This document shows positions 37,621-45,949 of a DNA stretch of 58,947 nucleotides, piece by piece. Origin of the DNA: DATELY01 sp035276085 (lineage in GTDB: Bacteria; Pseudomonadota; Gammaproteobacteria; Steroidobacterales; Steroidobacteraceae); assembly GCA_035276085.1 (NCBI GenBank), contig DATELY010000095.1, forward strand, positions 1 through 58,947, written 5' to 3'. Under the pieces are notes generated by a model. That model made no database searches. It was not told the origin of the DNA and worked only from the letters and a program-made list of their open reading frames with translations. The first letter of the stretch is position 1. Every line of letters begins with the position of its first letter. The position numbers were made by a program, and so were the translations under genes.

Positions 37621-38217
37621 TCAGCTGCGTTTCAGCTCGGGCCAGGCGGCGCGCAAGTAGGTCACCATCGACCACAGCGTCAGTGCGGCGGCTCCGACCA
37701 GACAGTACAGGCCGAGCTCGTACACGGGCAGGAACCAGAGATCTTTGCGAAACAGCATCATCGACAAGCCCGTCATCTGAAAGATGGTCTTGAGCTTGCC
37801 CATCGAGGACACGGCCACCTTGCCGCGCGCACCGAGCTCGGCCATCCATTCGCGCAGTGCCGAAATGGTGATTTCCCGACCCACGATGACGACGGCCGTG
37901 ATGGCGATCACAGCGTGCGGATCGAAGTGCAGCAGCTCGAGCGGCTTCGGCCGTTCGCTGACGAGCAGGATCAACGCGATCGCCACCATCAATTTGTCGG
38001 CGACCGGATCAAGGAAGGCACCGAGCGCGCTCGTCTGACCCAGGCGTCGTGCCAGGTAGCCATCGAGCGAATCGGTGATCGCGGCGAGGATGAAAACGAT
38101 GGCAGCCGCGGGCTTGCCGCCCGGTTGGCCGCTGTAGAACAACGCGATGACGAGCGGGATCATCACGATGCGCGCGAACGTCAACATGTTCGCGATGGGG
38201 AAGCTCACACGATTCAT
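37621..38217 (-). CDS. pgsA: CDP-diacylglycerol--glycerol-3-phosphate 3-phosphatidyltransferase
   Basis: This 198-residue inner-membrane enzyme makes phosphatidylglycerol phosphate, the committed step to phosphatidylglycerol and cardiolipin. The CDP-alcohol transferase motif DG-x2-AR-x8-G-x3-D-x3-D is intact (Asp49, Asp52, Gly53, Asp70, Asp74). Its ATG shares a base with the uvrC stop (TGATG). The uvrC-pgsA-tRNA order is widely conserved in gammaproteobacteria. Confidence 0.96.
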   Translation of the reverse strand: MNRVSFPIANMLTFARIVMIPLVIALFYSGQPGGKPAAAIVFILAAITDSLDGYLARRLGQTSALGAFLDPVADKLMVAIALILLVSERPKPLELLHFDPHAVIAITAVVIVGREITISALREWMAELGARGKVAVSSMGKLKTIFQMTGLSMMLFRKDLWFLPVYELGLYCLVGAAALTLWSMVTYLRAAWPELKRS

Positions 38218-40037
38218 CAGGCGCCTGGATGCAAGGTGGCGTAAATGAGCTCTGCCAGCTTGCGACTGATCCCATGAACCTTGGTGAGATCATCCACCGC
38301 TGCGCGCGACACGCCGTGCAACCCTCCAAACTGACGCAGCAGTTCCCGTCGCTTGCGCGGCCCGAGTCCGGGCACCGTCTCCAGGATCGACTCCCGACGC
38401 GCTTTGGCGCGGCGCTGCCGATGACCGGTGATGGCAAAACGGTGCGCTTCGTCGCGGATGCGCTGTATCAGATGCAAGGCTGGCGAATCGGGGGCCAGTA
38501 TAGTGGGCGCCTCCTGACCGGCCAAGAAAAGCCGCTCCTGCCCTGCCCTGCGATCCGCACCTTTGGCCACGCCGATCAATGTGACGCCGCCGATCTCGAG
38601 CTCGTTGAGCACGGCCACTGCTTCGGCGAGCTGACCCGGACCGCCATCGATCAATAACACATCGGGCAACGGCACTTCGCCACGTTTCACGCGGGCATAC
38701 CGTCGCGACAGCGCCTGACGCATGGCGCCGTAGTCATCACCCGGTGCCAAGCCTTCGATATTGAAGCGTCGATAGTCGCTTTTCATCGGCCCTTCCGTCC
38801 CGAACACGACACAACTGGCCACGGTCAGCTCGCCCATCGTGTGACTGACATCGAAACACTCCAACCGTCGCGGCGGCGTCGGTAACGACAGCTCTTGAGC
38901 AAGGGCCTGCAGCTGCTCCTCGATGCTCGCGTGCGTTGCGCGCCGCATCTTCAACCCGAGCTCGGCATTCGAGCGCGCCATCTCGAGCCACCGTGCTCGC
39001 ACACCGCGCGTCTTCGAGCGGATGCTGACCGTCCGACCCATTTTTTCGGTCAACGCGGTCGCGAGCACGGCGGCATCTTCGACGTCTTCGTTGATGAGGA
39101 TCTCGCTCGGCGCCTCGCGGCCCAGGTAGTACTGCGTGAGAAAACCCGACAACAGTGCACCTGCCTCGGCAATGCCTGCGCGCGGGAAGAAGTTCGTCGT
39201 GCCGAGATTACGCCCGCCGCGCACGAAGACGATGGCCACGCAATGCTGGCCCGAATCGGACACGAGCGCGACGGCATCGATATCCTGCGCCGTACTGCGC
39301 GTCATCGATTGCGAGGCCTGTACGGATTTGATGGCCTGGATCTGATCGCGCAGGCGTGCCGCCCGCTCGAACTCCAGCTTCTCGGACGCCTGCTCCATGC
39401 GCTCGGCCAGCTCGTCCACGAGTTCCTCGCCGCGACCGTCCAGCACTTTGATCGCATCGTTGACGTCCTGGGCATACGCAGCCGGCGTCACGAGTCGAAC
39501 GCACGGCGCCGAACAGCGCTTGATCTGATGCTGCAAGCACGGTCGCGTGCGATTCGCGAAGAACGTCTCGCTGCACGGACGCAGCTGAAACAGCTTCTGC
39601 AACAGGAGCAACGTCTCACGCGTTGCGCGTGCGCTGGGATACGGCCCGAAGAATCGGCCCGGCATCTTCCGACTGCCGCGATAGAAACTGATGCGCGGAT
39701 ACTCCTGATCCGTCGCGATGTGCAGATACGGGAAGCTCTTGTCATCGCGCAGCGTGACGTTGAAGCGCGGCCGGTGCCGCTTGATCAAGTTGTACTCGAG
39801 CAGCAGCGCTTCGGTCTCCGACGCAGTGACCGTCACTTCGACAGTGGCGATCTGCGCGACCATCGCCATCGTCTTGGTGCTCTGCGCCTTACCGGTGAAA
39901 TAGCTGCTCAGGCGATTCTTGAGGTTGTGCGCCTTGCCGACATACAGGATCTCGCCGTCCGCGCCGACCATGCGGTACACGCCGGGGCGGTGGCTTACGT
40001 TGGCGAGGAAGGGTTTGGAGTCGAACAGGGGGGACAT
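38217..40037 (-). CDS. uvrC: Excinuclease ABC subunit C
   Basis: This 606-residue nuclease makes the dual incisions in nucleotide excision repair with UvrAB. The N-terminal GIY-YIG domain has RPGVYRMV and ILYVGKA, a UVR motif (EKLEFERAARLRDQI) lies near residue 210-225, an RNase H-like domain follows, and tandem helix-hairpin-helix motifs end the protein. The ATG at 40037 gives the usual MSPLFDSKPFL start. The frame upstream is translated repeat B2. Confidence 0.97.
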   Translation of the reverse strand: MSPLFDSKPFLANVSHRPGVYRMVGADGEILYVGKAHNLKNRLSSYFTGKAQSTKTMAMVAQIATVEVTVTASETEALLLEYNLIKRHRPRFNVTLRDDKSFPYLHIATDQEYPRISFYRGSRKMPGRFFGPYPSARATRETLLLLQKLFQLRPCSETFFANRTRPCLQHQIKRCSAPCVRLVTPAAYAQDVNDAIKVLDGRGEELVDELAERMEQASEKLEFERAARLRDQIQAIKSVQASQSMTRSTAQDIDAVALVSDSGQHCVAIVFVRGGRNLGTTNFFPRAGIAEAGALLSGFLTQYYLGREAPSEILINEDVEDAAVLATALTEKMGRTVSIRSKTRGVRARWLEMARSNAELGLKMRRATHASIEEQLQALAQELSLPTPPRRLECFDVSHTMGELTVASCVVFGTEGPMKSDYRRFNIEGLAPGDDYGAMRQALSRRYARVKRGEVPLPDVLLIDGGPGQLAEAVAVLNELEIGGVTLIGVAKGADRRAGQERLFLAGQEAPTILAPDSPALHLIQRIRDEAHRFAITGHRQRRAKARRESILETVPGLGPRKRRELLRQFGGLHGVSRAAVDDLTKVHGISRKLAELIYATLHPGA

Positions 40038-40059
40038 GGCGATAGAGGTTGCGCGGATG

Positions 40060-40133
40060 GCTCGGTCAGCTGGCTTGCTGGCCAGAAGGTGCATCGAAGT
40101 CTTCGGGCCAGCAAGCCAGCCGTCCAGCTAGCC
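40060..40133. repeat. Fold-back repeat B2
   Basis: The left arm (40060-40089) ends in GCTGGCTTGCTGGCCAGAAG. The right arm (40101-40133) is its imperfect inverse. They are separated by an 11-base loop. It lies between uvrC and the uracil-DNA glycosylase gene, and its right arm supplies the latter's TAG stop. Confidence 0.87.
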
Positions 40134-40775
40134 AGTCGTCAATTGCTTGGCACGCTGAAATACCTCATCGAACATCTTCTCCGTCAACCTCCGCGTCTGC
40201 GTGTTATAGCGGCTGCAGTGATACGAGTCGATCAATACATGGCCGCTCGGCAGCTCGAATTGGGCGCCGTGTGCGAAGGTGTACGACTTCGCCTGCAATT
40301 CGAAGGCGCGCAGAATGGCTTCATGGGCGATGCGCCCCAGTGCGAGCAGCACCGTCCCCGGCGGCACGGTCTTCAATTCCGCCGCGAGATAGCGATTGCA
40401 CGCTTTGATCTCCGCCGGCAGCGGTTTGTTCGCCGGCGGCACGCACTTCACGGCATTCGTGATGCGGCAGCCGATGAGCTGCAGACCATCGCGAGCGTGC
40501 AGCGATTCCGGCTTGGATGCGAAGCCATGACGATGCAACGTGCGATACAGGATGAGTCCCGCGTGATCGCCGGTGAACGGACGTCCGCTCGCGTTGGCGC
40601 CATGCAGACCCGGCGCGAGGCCAACGATGAGAAGGCGCGGGTTGGCGTCGCCAAACGGCGGCACCGGCGCGCAGTAGTAGTCGGGGAACTTCTTCTGCGA
40701 CTCGTCCAGGAACTGCGCGAGACGCGGGCAATCGCGGCAGGTGCGGTCGAAGATGGGTTTGCGTAGTTGCTTCAT
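40128..40775 (-). CDS. Uracil-DNA glycosylase, family 5 (UDGb)-like
   Basis: This 215-residue DNA repair enzyme resembles family 5 (UdgB). It has the N-terminal Cys pair CRDCPRL and a further Cys after CAPVP that could bind an Fe-S cluster, motif A GLAPGLHGANASGRPFTGD, and a motif B region SYHCSRYNTQTRRLT with the conserved His. It removes uracil or related bases from DNA. The stop codon falls within repeat B2 and the start lies five bases from repeat B3, with no visible ribosome site. The gene is thus exactly bracketed by the two repeats. Confidence 0.9.
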   Translation of the reverse strand: MKQLRKPIFDRTCRDCPRLAQFLDESQKKFPDYYCAPVPPFGDANPRLLIVGLAPGLHGANASGRPFTGDHAGLILYRTLHRHGFASKPESLHARDGLQLIGCRITNAVKCVPPANKPLPAEIKACNRYLAAELKTVPPGTVLLALGRIAHEAILRAFELQAKSYTFAHGAQFELPSGHVLIDSYHCSRYNTQTRRLTEKMFDEVFQRAKQLTTG

Positions 40776-40779
40776 CAGC

Positions 40780-40870
40780 GCTCGGCTTGCTGGTCGGCTG
40801 GCTTGCTGGCCAGAAGGATAGCTGCATCACTTTCTGGCCAGCAGTCCAGCTGGCCGGCAGTCCGCCGGCC
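40780..40870. repeat. Fold-back repeat B3
   Basis: The left arm (40780-40817) contains GCTGGCTTGCTGGCCAGAAGG. The right arm (40831-40870) is a longer imperfect inverse with an added TCCAGCTGGCCGGCAG stretch. It sits five bases upstream of the uracil-DNA glycosylase start and just before the aceA terminator. Confidence 0.87.
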
Positions 40871-40876
40871 CAAATG

Positions 40877-40909
40877 AAAACGGCCCGGCAGGAAAACCCT
40901 GCCGGGCCG
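40877..40909 (-). terminator. Rho-independent terminator of aceA
   Basis: Read on the minus strand, a perfect hairpin CGGCCCGGCAGG-GTTTT-CCTGCCGGGCCG is followed at once by TTTT. It lies about 25 bases past the isocitrate lyase stop. Confidence 0.92.
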
Positions 40910-40933
40910 CAGTCTATCGAGCCCTTCAGCGTC

Positions 40934-42526
40934 TCAGAACTGATTCATCGTATTGTGTTTGCCGCCGGCTTTGAGTGCAGCTTCACCGGCGAAGTATTCC
41001 TTGTGATCGTCGCCGATGTCCGAGCCGGACATGTTCTGATGCTTGACGCAGGCAATACCCTCGCGAATTTCCTTGCGCTGCACGCCCGCAACGTACGCCA
41101 GCATGCCCTCTTCGCCGAAATATCCCTTGGCCAGATTGTCGGTGGACAACGCAGCAGTGTGGTACGTCGGCAGCGTGATCAAGTGGTGGAAGATGCCGGC
41201 GTCGCGCGCTGCATCACGCTGGAAGTTTTGAATGCGACGATCCGCTTCCTTCGACAGCTCGGTAGCGTCGTAATCGGCGCTCATCAGTTTGGCGCGATCG
41301 TAAGCCGACACATTCTTGCCTTCCTTGCTCCAGGCATCGAACACCTGCTGACGGAAATTCAGCGTCCAGTTGAACGACGGGCTGTTGTTGTACACCAGCT
41401 TGGCGTTCGGCACGACCGCGCGGATACGATCCACCATGCCCTTGATCTGGCCGATGTGCGGCTTCTCGGTTTCGATCCACAGCAAGTCGGCGCCGTTCTG
41501 CAAGCTGGTGATGCAGTCGAGCACGCAACGATCTTCACCGGTGCCGGTGCGGAACTGGAACAGGTTGCTGGGCAGGCGCTTGGGACGCAGCAGCTTGCCG
41601 CCGCGATTGATGATGACGTCGCCGTTTTTCATGGTGGCCGGCGTCACCTCTTCGCAATCCAGGTAGCTGTTGTATTGATCGCCGAGATCGCCCGGTTCGC
41701 GGGTGTAGGCGATCTGCTTGGTCAGGCCGGCGCCCAGGGAATCGGTGCGGGCAACGATAATGCCGTCATCGACGCCTAGTTCCATGAACGCATACCGCAC
41801 GGCGCGAATCTTGGCGAGAAAGTCTTCGTGCGGCACGGTGACCTTGCCGTCCTGATGACCGCATTGCTTTTCATCGGAAACCTGGTTTTCGATCTGGATG
41901 CAGCAAGCGCCCGCTTCGATCATTTGCTTGGCCAGCAGGTAAGTCGCTTCGGCATTGCCAAAGCCGGCATCGATGTCGGCGATGATCGGCACCACGTGTG
42001 TCTGGAAATTATCGATGCGGCTCAGCAAGTCTTTTTCCTTGGCCGCATCTTTCGCGCTACGAGCCGCATCGAGATCGCGGAACAGACCGCCGAGCTCGCG
42101 CGCGTCCGCCTGACGCAGGAAGGTATAGAGCTCTTCGATCAGCGACGACACCGACGTCTTTTCATGCATGGACTGATCGGGCAGCGGGCCGAAATCGGAG
42201 CGCAACGCAGCGACCATCCAACCGGACAGATACAAATAGCGACGCTTGGTGGAGCCGTGATGCTTCTTGATGGAGATCAGCTTCTGCTGACCGATGAAGC
42301 CGTGCCAGCAGCCCAGCGATTGGGTGTATTGGCTGGAATCCCTGTCATAGGCGGCCATGTCCTCGCGCATGACCTTCGCGGTGTAGCGCGCCACATCCAA
42401 CCCCGTTCTGAAGCGGTTTTGCAGACGCATGCGCGCCACATATTCCGGGCTGATAGCGCTCCAACTTGGGCCGTTCCTGGCGATCACCGCGCCGGCTTGA
42501 TCGGCAGTGCTTGCATAGTTCGACAC
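40934..42526 (-). CDS. aceA: Isocitrate lyase
   Basis: This 530-residue glyoxylate-shunt enzyme splits isocitrate to glyoxylate and succinate, letting cells grow on acetate or fatty acids. The active-site motif KQCGH is at about residue 220, and FNWTLNFRQQVFDAW is seen later. The length of about 530 residues is the long proteobacterial form, longer than the 430-residue E. coli enzyme. It starts with GTG at 42526, preceded by AGGAG. A LysR regulator is divergent across 281 bp. No malate synthase gene is in the window. Confidence 0.97.
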   Translation of the reverse strand: MSNYASTADQAGAVIARNGPSWSAISPEYVARMRLQNRFRTGLDVARYTAKVMREDMAAYDRDSSQYTQSLGCWHGFIGQQKLISIKKHHGSTKRRYLYLSGWMVAALRSDFGPLPDQSMHEKTSVSSLIEELYTFLRQADARELGGLFRDLDAARSAKDAAKEKDLLSRIDNFQTHVVPIIADIDAGFGNAEATYLLAKQMIEAGACCIQIENQVSDEKQCGHQDGKVTVPHEDFLAKIRAVRYAFMELGVDDGIIVARTDSLGAGLTKQIAYTREPGDLGDQYNSYLDCEEVTPATMKNGDVIINRGGKLLRPKRLPSNLFQFRTGTGEDRCVLDCITSLQNGADLLWIETEKPHIGQIKGMVDRIRAVVPNAKLVYNNSPSFNWTLNFRQQVFDAWSKEGKNVSAYDRAKLMSADYDATELSKEADRRIQNFQRDAARDAGIFHHLITLPTYHTAALSTDNLAKGYFGEEGMLAYVAGVQRKEIREGIACVKHQNMSGSDIGDDHKEYFAGEAALKAGGKHNTMNQF

Positions 42527-42570
42527 ACAGTACTCCTACTCGATGAATCAAAAATTCTGGCGACAACTAC

Positions 42571-42587
42571 CTTTCGTCGCACGAAAG
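42571..42587. promoter_or_regulatory. Inverted repeat in the aceA leader
   Basis: A stem CTTTCG-TCGCA-CGAAAG lies 45 bases upstream of the aceA start, where it could be an operator or a leader RNA hairpin. No regulator can be assigned from sequence alone. Confidence 0.4.
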
Positions 42588-42761
42588 ATGCGGGCACTCG
42601 CGCCGTGACTCTGCTGTCCGCATGGCCATGGGAGTCCTCAGTTGCAGCAAGACACGCAACACGCGTTCTGGGCTTGGGTCTAGCGCTCGACGTGCCAACG
42701 GGGAACAGGGGAAGCCGGGCGGTAGACCCGCTTCGGGACGCAAACCTTACCTGTTCGGTTT

Positions 42762-42809
42762 ATATGCGTAAAATATATGCTCGGTGTCGGGGGCATATCT
42801 TCAGCATAT
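42762..42809. promoter_or_regulatory. Four-copy GCATAT operator-like array before the LysR gene
   Basis: The hexamer occurs as ATATGC at 42762 and 42775 and as the inverse GCATAT at 42793 and 42804, giving a symmetric pair of pairs within 48 bases. The last copy overlaps the LysR start codon at 42808. The layout suggests autoregulation, but other bindings are possible. Confidence 0.45.
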
Positions 42810-43731
42810 GGCAATCGAATTACGTCACCTTCGCTATTTCATCGCGGTGGCCGAAGAGGGGCACATCACCCGTGCCGCCGAACGGCTCGGCATCCAGCAA
42901 CCGCCGTTGAGCCTGCAGATCCGCGCGCTGGAACGGGAGCTCGACGTGCAGTTGTTCAGGCGGGTCCCGCGCGGAGTCGAGCTCACACCCGCCGGCACTG
43001 CGCTCCTGGAGCACGCGCGCGCAGTGCTGGACCAGGTCGACCGTGCCATGGCCATCACACGCCGCACCGCCCGCGGTGAGCAGGGCCGCCTCGTCATCGG
43101 CTTCACCAGCTCCACGCCCTTCCATCCGTTCGTGCCGCGCATCATCCGCGCCTTCCGCGAGCTGTCCCCTCTGGTCTCCCTGCAGCTGGAGGAAAGCGGC
43201 AGCAGCGAGCTCGTGCAGGCGCTGCGCGGTGAGGAGATCGACGCGGCCTTCATCCGCTCGCCCGTGGCCGACATCGATGGTCTGCTGGTGCGACCGCTGC
43301 TCGAAGAGTCGATGATCGCCGCCCTGCCCACCGCCCATCCGCTGGCCACCGTTCGGAACGCGATGAGCTCTCCGCTCGCGCTGGCGCAACTCGCGAACGA
43401 AACGTTCATCCTCTACAAGCGACCCGGCGGTCCGGGTCTCTACGACGCCATCATCACGGCGTGTCGCGGAGCCGGGTTCAGTCCGCGCGTGGGACAAGAG
43501 GCACCCCGCATCCTGTCGACGTTGAACCTCGTCGCTGCGGGGCTCGGCGTCTCGATCGTGCCCGAGTCGTTGAGCCGCCTGCAGATGGACGGCGTGCTCT
43601 ATCGACCGCTCTCCGACGATCCACCGCTGCATGCGCCGTTGATTCTTGCGTGCCGACGTGGCGAGCAATCGGCAGCCGTGCAGCGCTTCATCGATCTCGT
43701 GCAAAGCAGCGTCGAACAAGAATCGCGATGA
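42808..43731 (+). CDS. LysR-family transcriptional regulator
   Basis: This 307-residue regulator has the N-terminal LysR helix-turn-helix (LRHLRYFIAVAEEGHITRAA) and a periplasmic-binding-like effector domain beginning GRLVIGFTSSTPFHPFVPR, resembling BenM/CatR-type members. The ATG at 42808 is preferred over a GTG at 42784, since the canonical start is MAIELRHLRYF. It is divergent from aceA. Its stop overlaps the rluE start as ATGA. Control of aceA is inferred from position. Confidence 0.93.
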   Translation: MAIELRHLRYFIAVAEEGHITRAAERLGIQQPPLSLQIRALERELDVQLFRRVPRGVELTPAGTALLEHARAVLDQVDRAMAITRRTARGEQGRLVIGFTSSTPFHPFVPRIIRAFRELSPLVSLQLEESGSSELVQALRGEEIDAAFIRSPVADIDGLLVRPLLEESMIAALPTAHPLATVRNAMSSPLALAQLANETFILYKRPGGPGLYDAIITACRGAGFSPRVGQEAPRILSTLNLVAAGLGVSIVPESLSRLQMDGVLYRPLSDDPPLHAPLILACRRGEQSAAVQRFIDLVQSSVEQESR

Positions 43732-44318
43732 GCTCGTTGCTGCTGCTCAACAAACCCTTTCAGATGCTGACCCAGTTCACGAGCAGGCAAGGGCACGCGA
43801 CCTTGGCCGATGTCGTGCAGGTACCGGGCCTCTACCCAGCGGGTCGCCTCGACCACGACAGCGAAGGATTGGTGCTCCTCACGGATGACGGCGCCTTGCA
43901 GGCGCGCCTGAGTCATCCGCGATGGAAGGTGGAGAAGACGTACTACGCACAGGTCGAGAACATCCCCGACGCGGATGCTCTGCAAAGACTGCGTGCGGGC
44001 GTAATTCTGAACGACGGCTCGACACAACCTGCCGCTGCCGAGCTCGTCGATGAACCCGGGTGGCTGTGGCCACGCGATCCACCGATCCGGTTCCGCAAAG
44101 CCATCCCGACGCAGTGGCTCGCGCTCACGATTCGCGAGGGTCGCAATCGGCAGGTGCGCCGGATGACAGCGGCCGTGGGTCATCCGACGCTGCGATTGAT
44201 TCGCTGGAGCGTGGGGCCGTGGACTTTGGAGGGGCTGCGGCCAGGCACGTCGCGCAAGGTCAGCGATGAGGAAGTGCAACGATTTCTTTCGGTCAGAGTC
44301 GCGCGGCACGGTCTCTGA
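43728..44318 (+). CDS. rluE: 23S rRNA pseudouridine synthase RluE-like
   Basis: This 196-residue RsuA/RluB-family enzyme lacks the S4 domain, as RluE does. The catalytic Asp42 lies in GRLDHDSEGLVLLTDDG, and EGRNRQVRRMTAAVGHPTLRL follows. RluE modifies U2457 of 23S rRNA. It overlaps the LysR stop as ATGA. Confidence 0.92.
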   Translation: MSSLLLLNKPFQMLTQFTSRQGHATLADVVQVPGLYPAGRLDHDSEGLVLLTDDGALQARLSHPRWKVEKTYYAQVENIPDADALQRLRAGVILNDGSTQPAAAELVDEPGWLWPRDPPIRFRKAIPTQWLALTIREGRNRQVRRMTAAVGHPTLRLIRWSVGPWTLEGLRPGTSRKVSDEEVQRFLSVRVARHGL

Positions 44319-44343
44319 TCGCTGCTGCGGCCTGCCCCGCTAC

Positions 44344-45711
44344 TTACTTCTTCACCCGCGCATCCCGCGCCAGCTCCGCCACCCGCATCGCCAGCTCCAA
44401 CGCCTGCTCCGCATTCAATCGCGGATCCACTTGCGACTTATAAGCTCGCGCGAGATCCGCATCCGTCAGTCCACGCGCACCCCCGGTGCATTCGGTGACG
44501 TCATCGCCCGTGAGCTCGAAGTGCACACCGCCCAACCACGAGCCCATCTCACGATGGATGCGGAACGCGTGTTCGACTTCCGCCACGATGTTATCGAAGC
44601 GGCGTGTCTTCAAACCCGAGCTCGCCGTTTCGGTATTGCCGTGCATCGGATCGCAAATCCACAGCACCGGACTACCCGTGGCGCGCACTGCCTGGAGCAA
44701 CGGCGGCAGGCGCTTCTCGATCTCCTTCACGCCCATGCGGTGGATGAAGATCAAGCGTCCGGGTTCGTTCTGCGGGTTGAGCGTGCTCACCAGCCCTTGG
44801 AGCCATTCGGCATCCATCGCGGGACCGATCTTCACACCCATCGGATTGGAAATGCCGCGGTAATACTCGACATGCGCACCGTCGAGGGCAGCCGTGCGCA
44901 TACCGACCCAGGGCATATGGGTCGACAGGTTGTACCACTGCTTCCGGCGTCCGATGTAACGCGTCTGCGCTTGCTCGTACAACAGATGCAAGCCTTCGTG
45001 GCTTGCATAGAAATTCACGCGCTGGGCCTCGTGCAGGGCGCTGTTGCTCGCGGCCTCGAAGAAGTCGAGCGACTCGGAGATCGAGTGCACGATGCGCTCG
45101 TACTTCTCCTTCAGCGGCGAATGACGCACGAAGTCCAAATCCCAATACTCGGGATGGTGCAGATCGGCGAAGCCGCCATCGATCAACGAGCGCACGAAGT
45201 TCAAGGTCAATGCGGCACGCTCGTATCCACGCAACAGCAACTGCGGATCGGGCTCGCGGTCCGCGGCCGTGAAACCCGGCCGATTCACCAGGTCGCCGCG
45301 ATAGCTGGGCAACGTCATGCCGTCGCGCGTCTCGGTATCCGCAGAGCGCGGCTTTGCATACTGACCCGCCATGCGGCCGATGCGAGTGATCGGCTTCTTC
45401 AATCCGTACACGAGCACGAGGCTCATCTGCAGCAGGATCTTCAGCTTCTTCGCGATCTGATCCGATTCGCACTCCTCGAAGTTCTCCGCGCAGTCGCCGC
45501 CTTGTAGGACGAATCGCTCACCGCGCTGAGCTTGAGCGATCTGCTCTTTCAGCGCTTCGATTTCCCAGGACACCACCAGCGGCGGCAAACGAGCCAACGA
45601 TGCGACCGTCGAAGCCAATGCCTCCTTGTTGGCGTACACCGGCTGCTGTTGGGCCGGCTTGGCCTGCCAGCTCGTGGGATGCCATTCGATCCGATCTGGA
45701 GAGCGCGTCAT
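44344..45711 (-). CDS. 3-deoxy-7-phosphoheptulonate synthase, class II
   Basis: This 455-residue enzyme condenses phosphoenolpyruvate and erythrose 4-phosphate, the first step of the shikimate pathway. The class II type is shown by QGGDCAENFEEC with its metal cysteine near residue 73, RIGRMAGQYAKPRS, and the HRMGVKEIEKRLPPLL region. Class II enzymes are plant-like and occur in Xanthomonas and Pseudomonas among others. It converges on rluE with 25 bp between stops. The 45712-45949 gap shows no gene. Confidence 0.95.
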   Translation of the reverse strand: MTRSPDRIEWHPTSWQAKPAQQQPVYANKEALASTVASLARLPPLVVSWEIEALKEQIAQAQRGERFVLQGGDCAENFEECESDQIAKKLKILLQMSLVLVYGLKKPITRIGRMAGQYAKPRSADTETRDGMTLPSYRGDLVNRPGFTAADREPDPQLLLRGYERAALTLNFVRSLIDGGFADLHHPEYWDLDFVRHSPLKEKYERIVHSISESLDFFEAASNSALHEAQRVNFYASHEGLHLLYEQAQTRYIGRRKQWYNLSTHMPWVGMRTAALDGAHVEYYRGISNPMGVKIGPAMDAEWLQGLVSTLNPQNEPGRLIFIHRMGVKEIEKRLPPLLQAVRATGSPVLWICDPMHGNTETASSGLKTRRFDNIVAEVEHAFRIHREMGSWLGGVHFELTGDDVTECTGGARGLTDADLARAYKSQVDPRLNAEQALELAMRVAELARDARVKK

Positions 45712-45949
45712 GAATGGATCGTAACATCCACCGTGTCAGCCTGATTGCGTTGCAGGAGTCGCCGAGCGTGGTGCCACGAGCGGAGCTGGGAGATGTGCTG
45801 ACCGGCCATAGCAACGCATCGTCCAAGTGACGTTGCAGTTCGCCCAGATGGGCGTCCCGGTATACACGCGCACCGCTGCGGACAGCTGCGCTGTGAAGCA
45901 GCGCGCGAAAAGCCTACTCTCATCCACTTCGCGATGACTGGAGAGTCGC

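Noticed and set aside
38895..40766. Long open frame opposite uvrC and the uracil-DNA glycosylase gene
   Set aside because: It is antisense to two well-conserved genes, has the arginine/histidine-rich composition of a GC-rich shadow frame, and resembles no family. The same applies to the frames at 24609-26519, 30832-32679 and 2594-3841 on the plus strand.
40060..40870. CRISPR array from repeated GCTGGCTTGCTGGCCAG
   Set aside because: The copies are inverted arms separated by a gene, with no regular spacers, and no cas gene is present.
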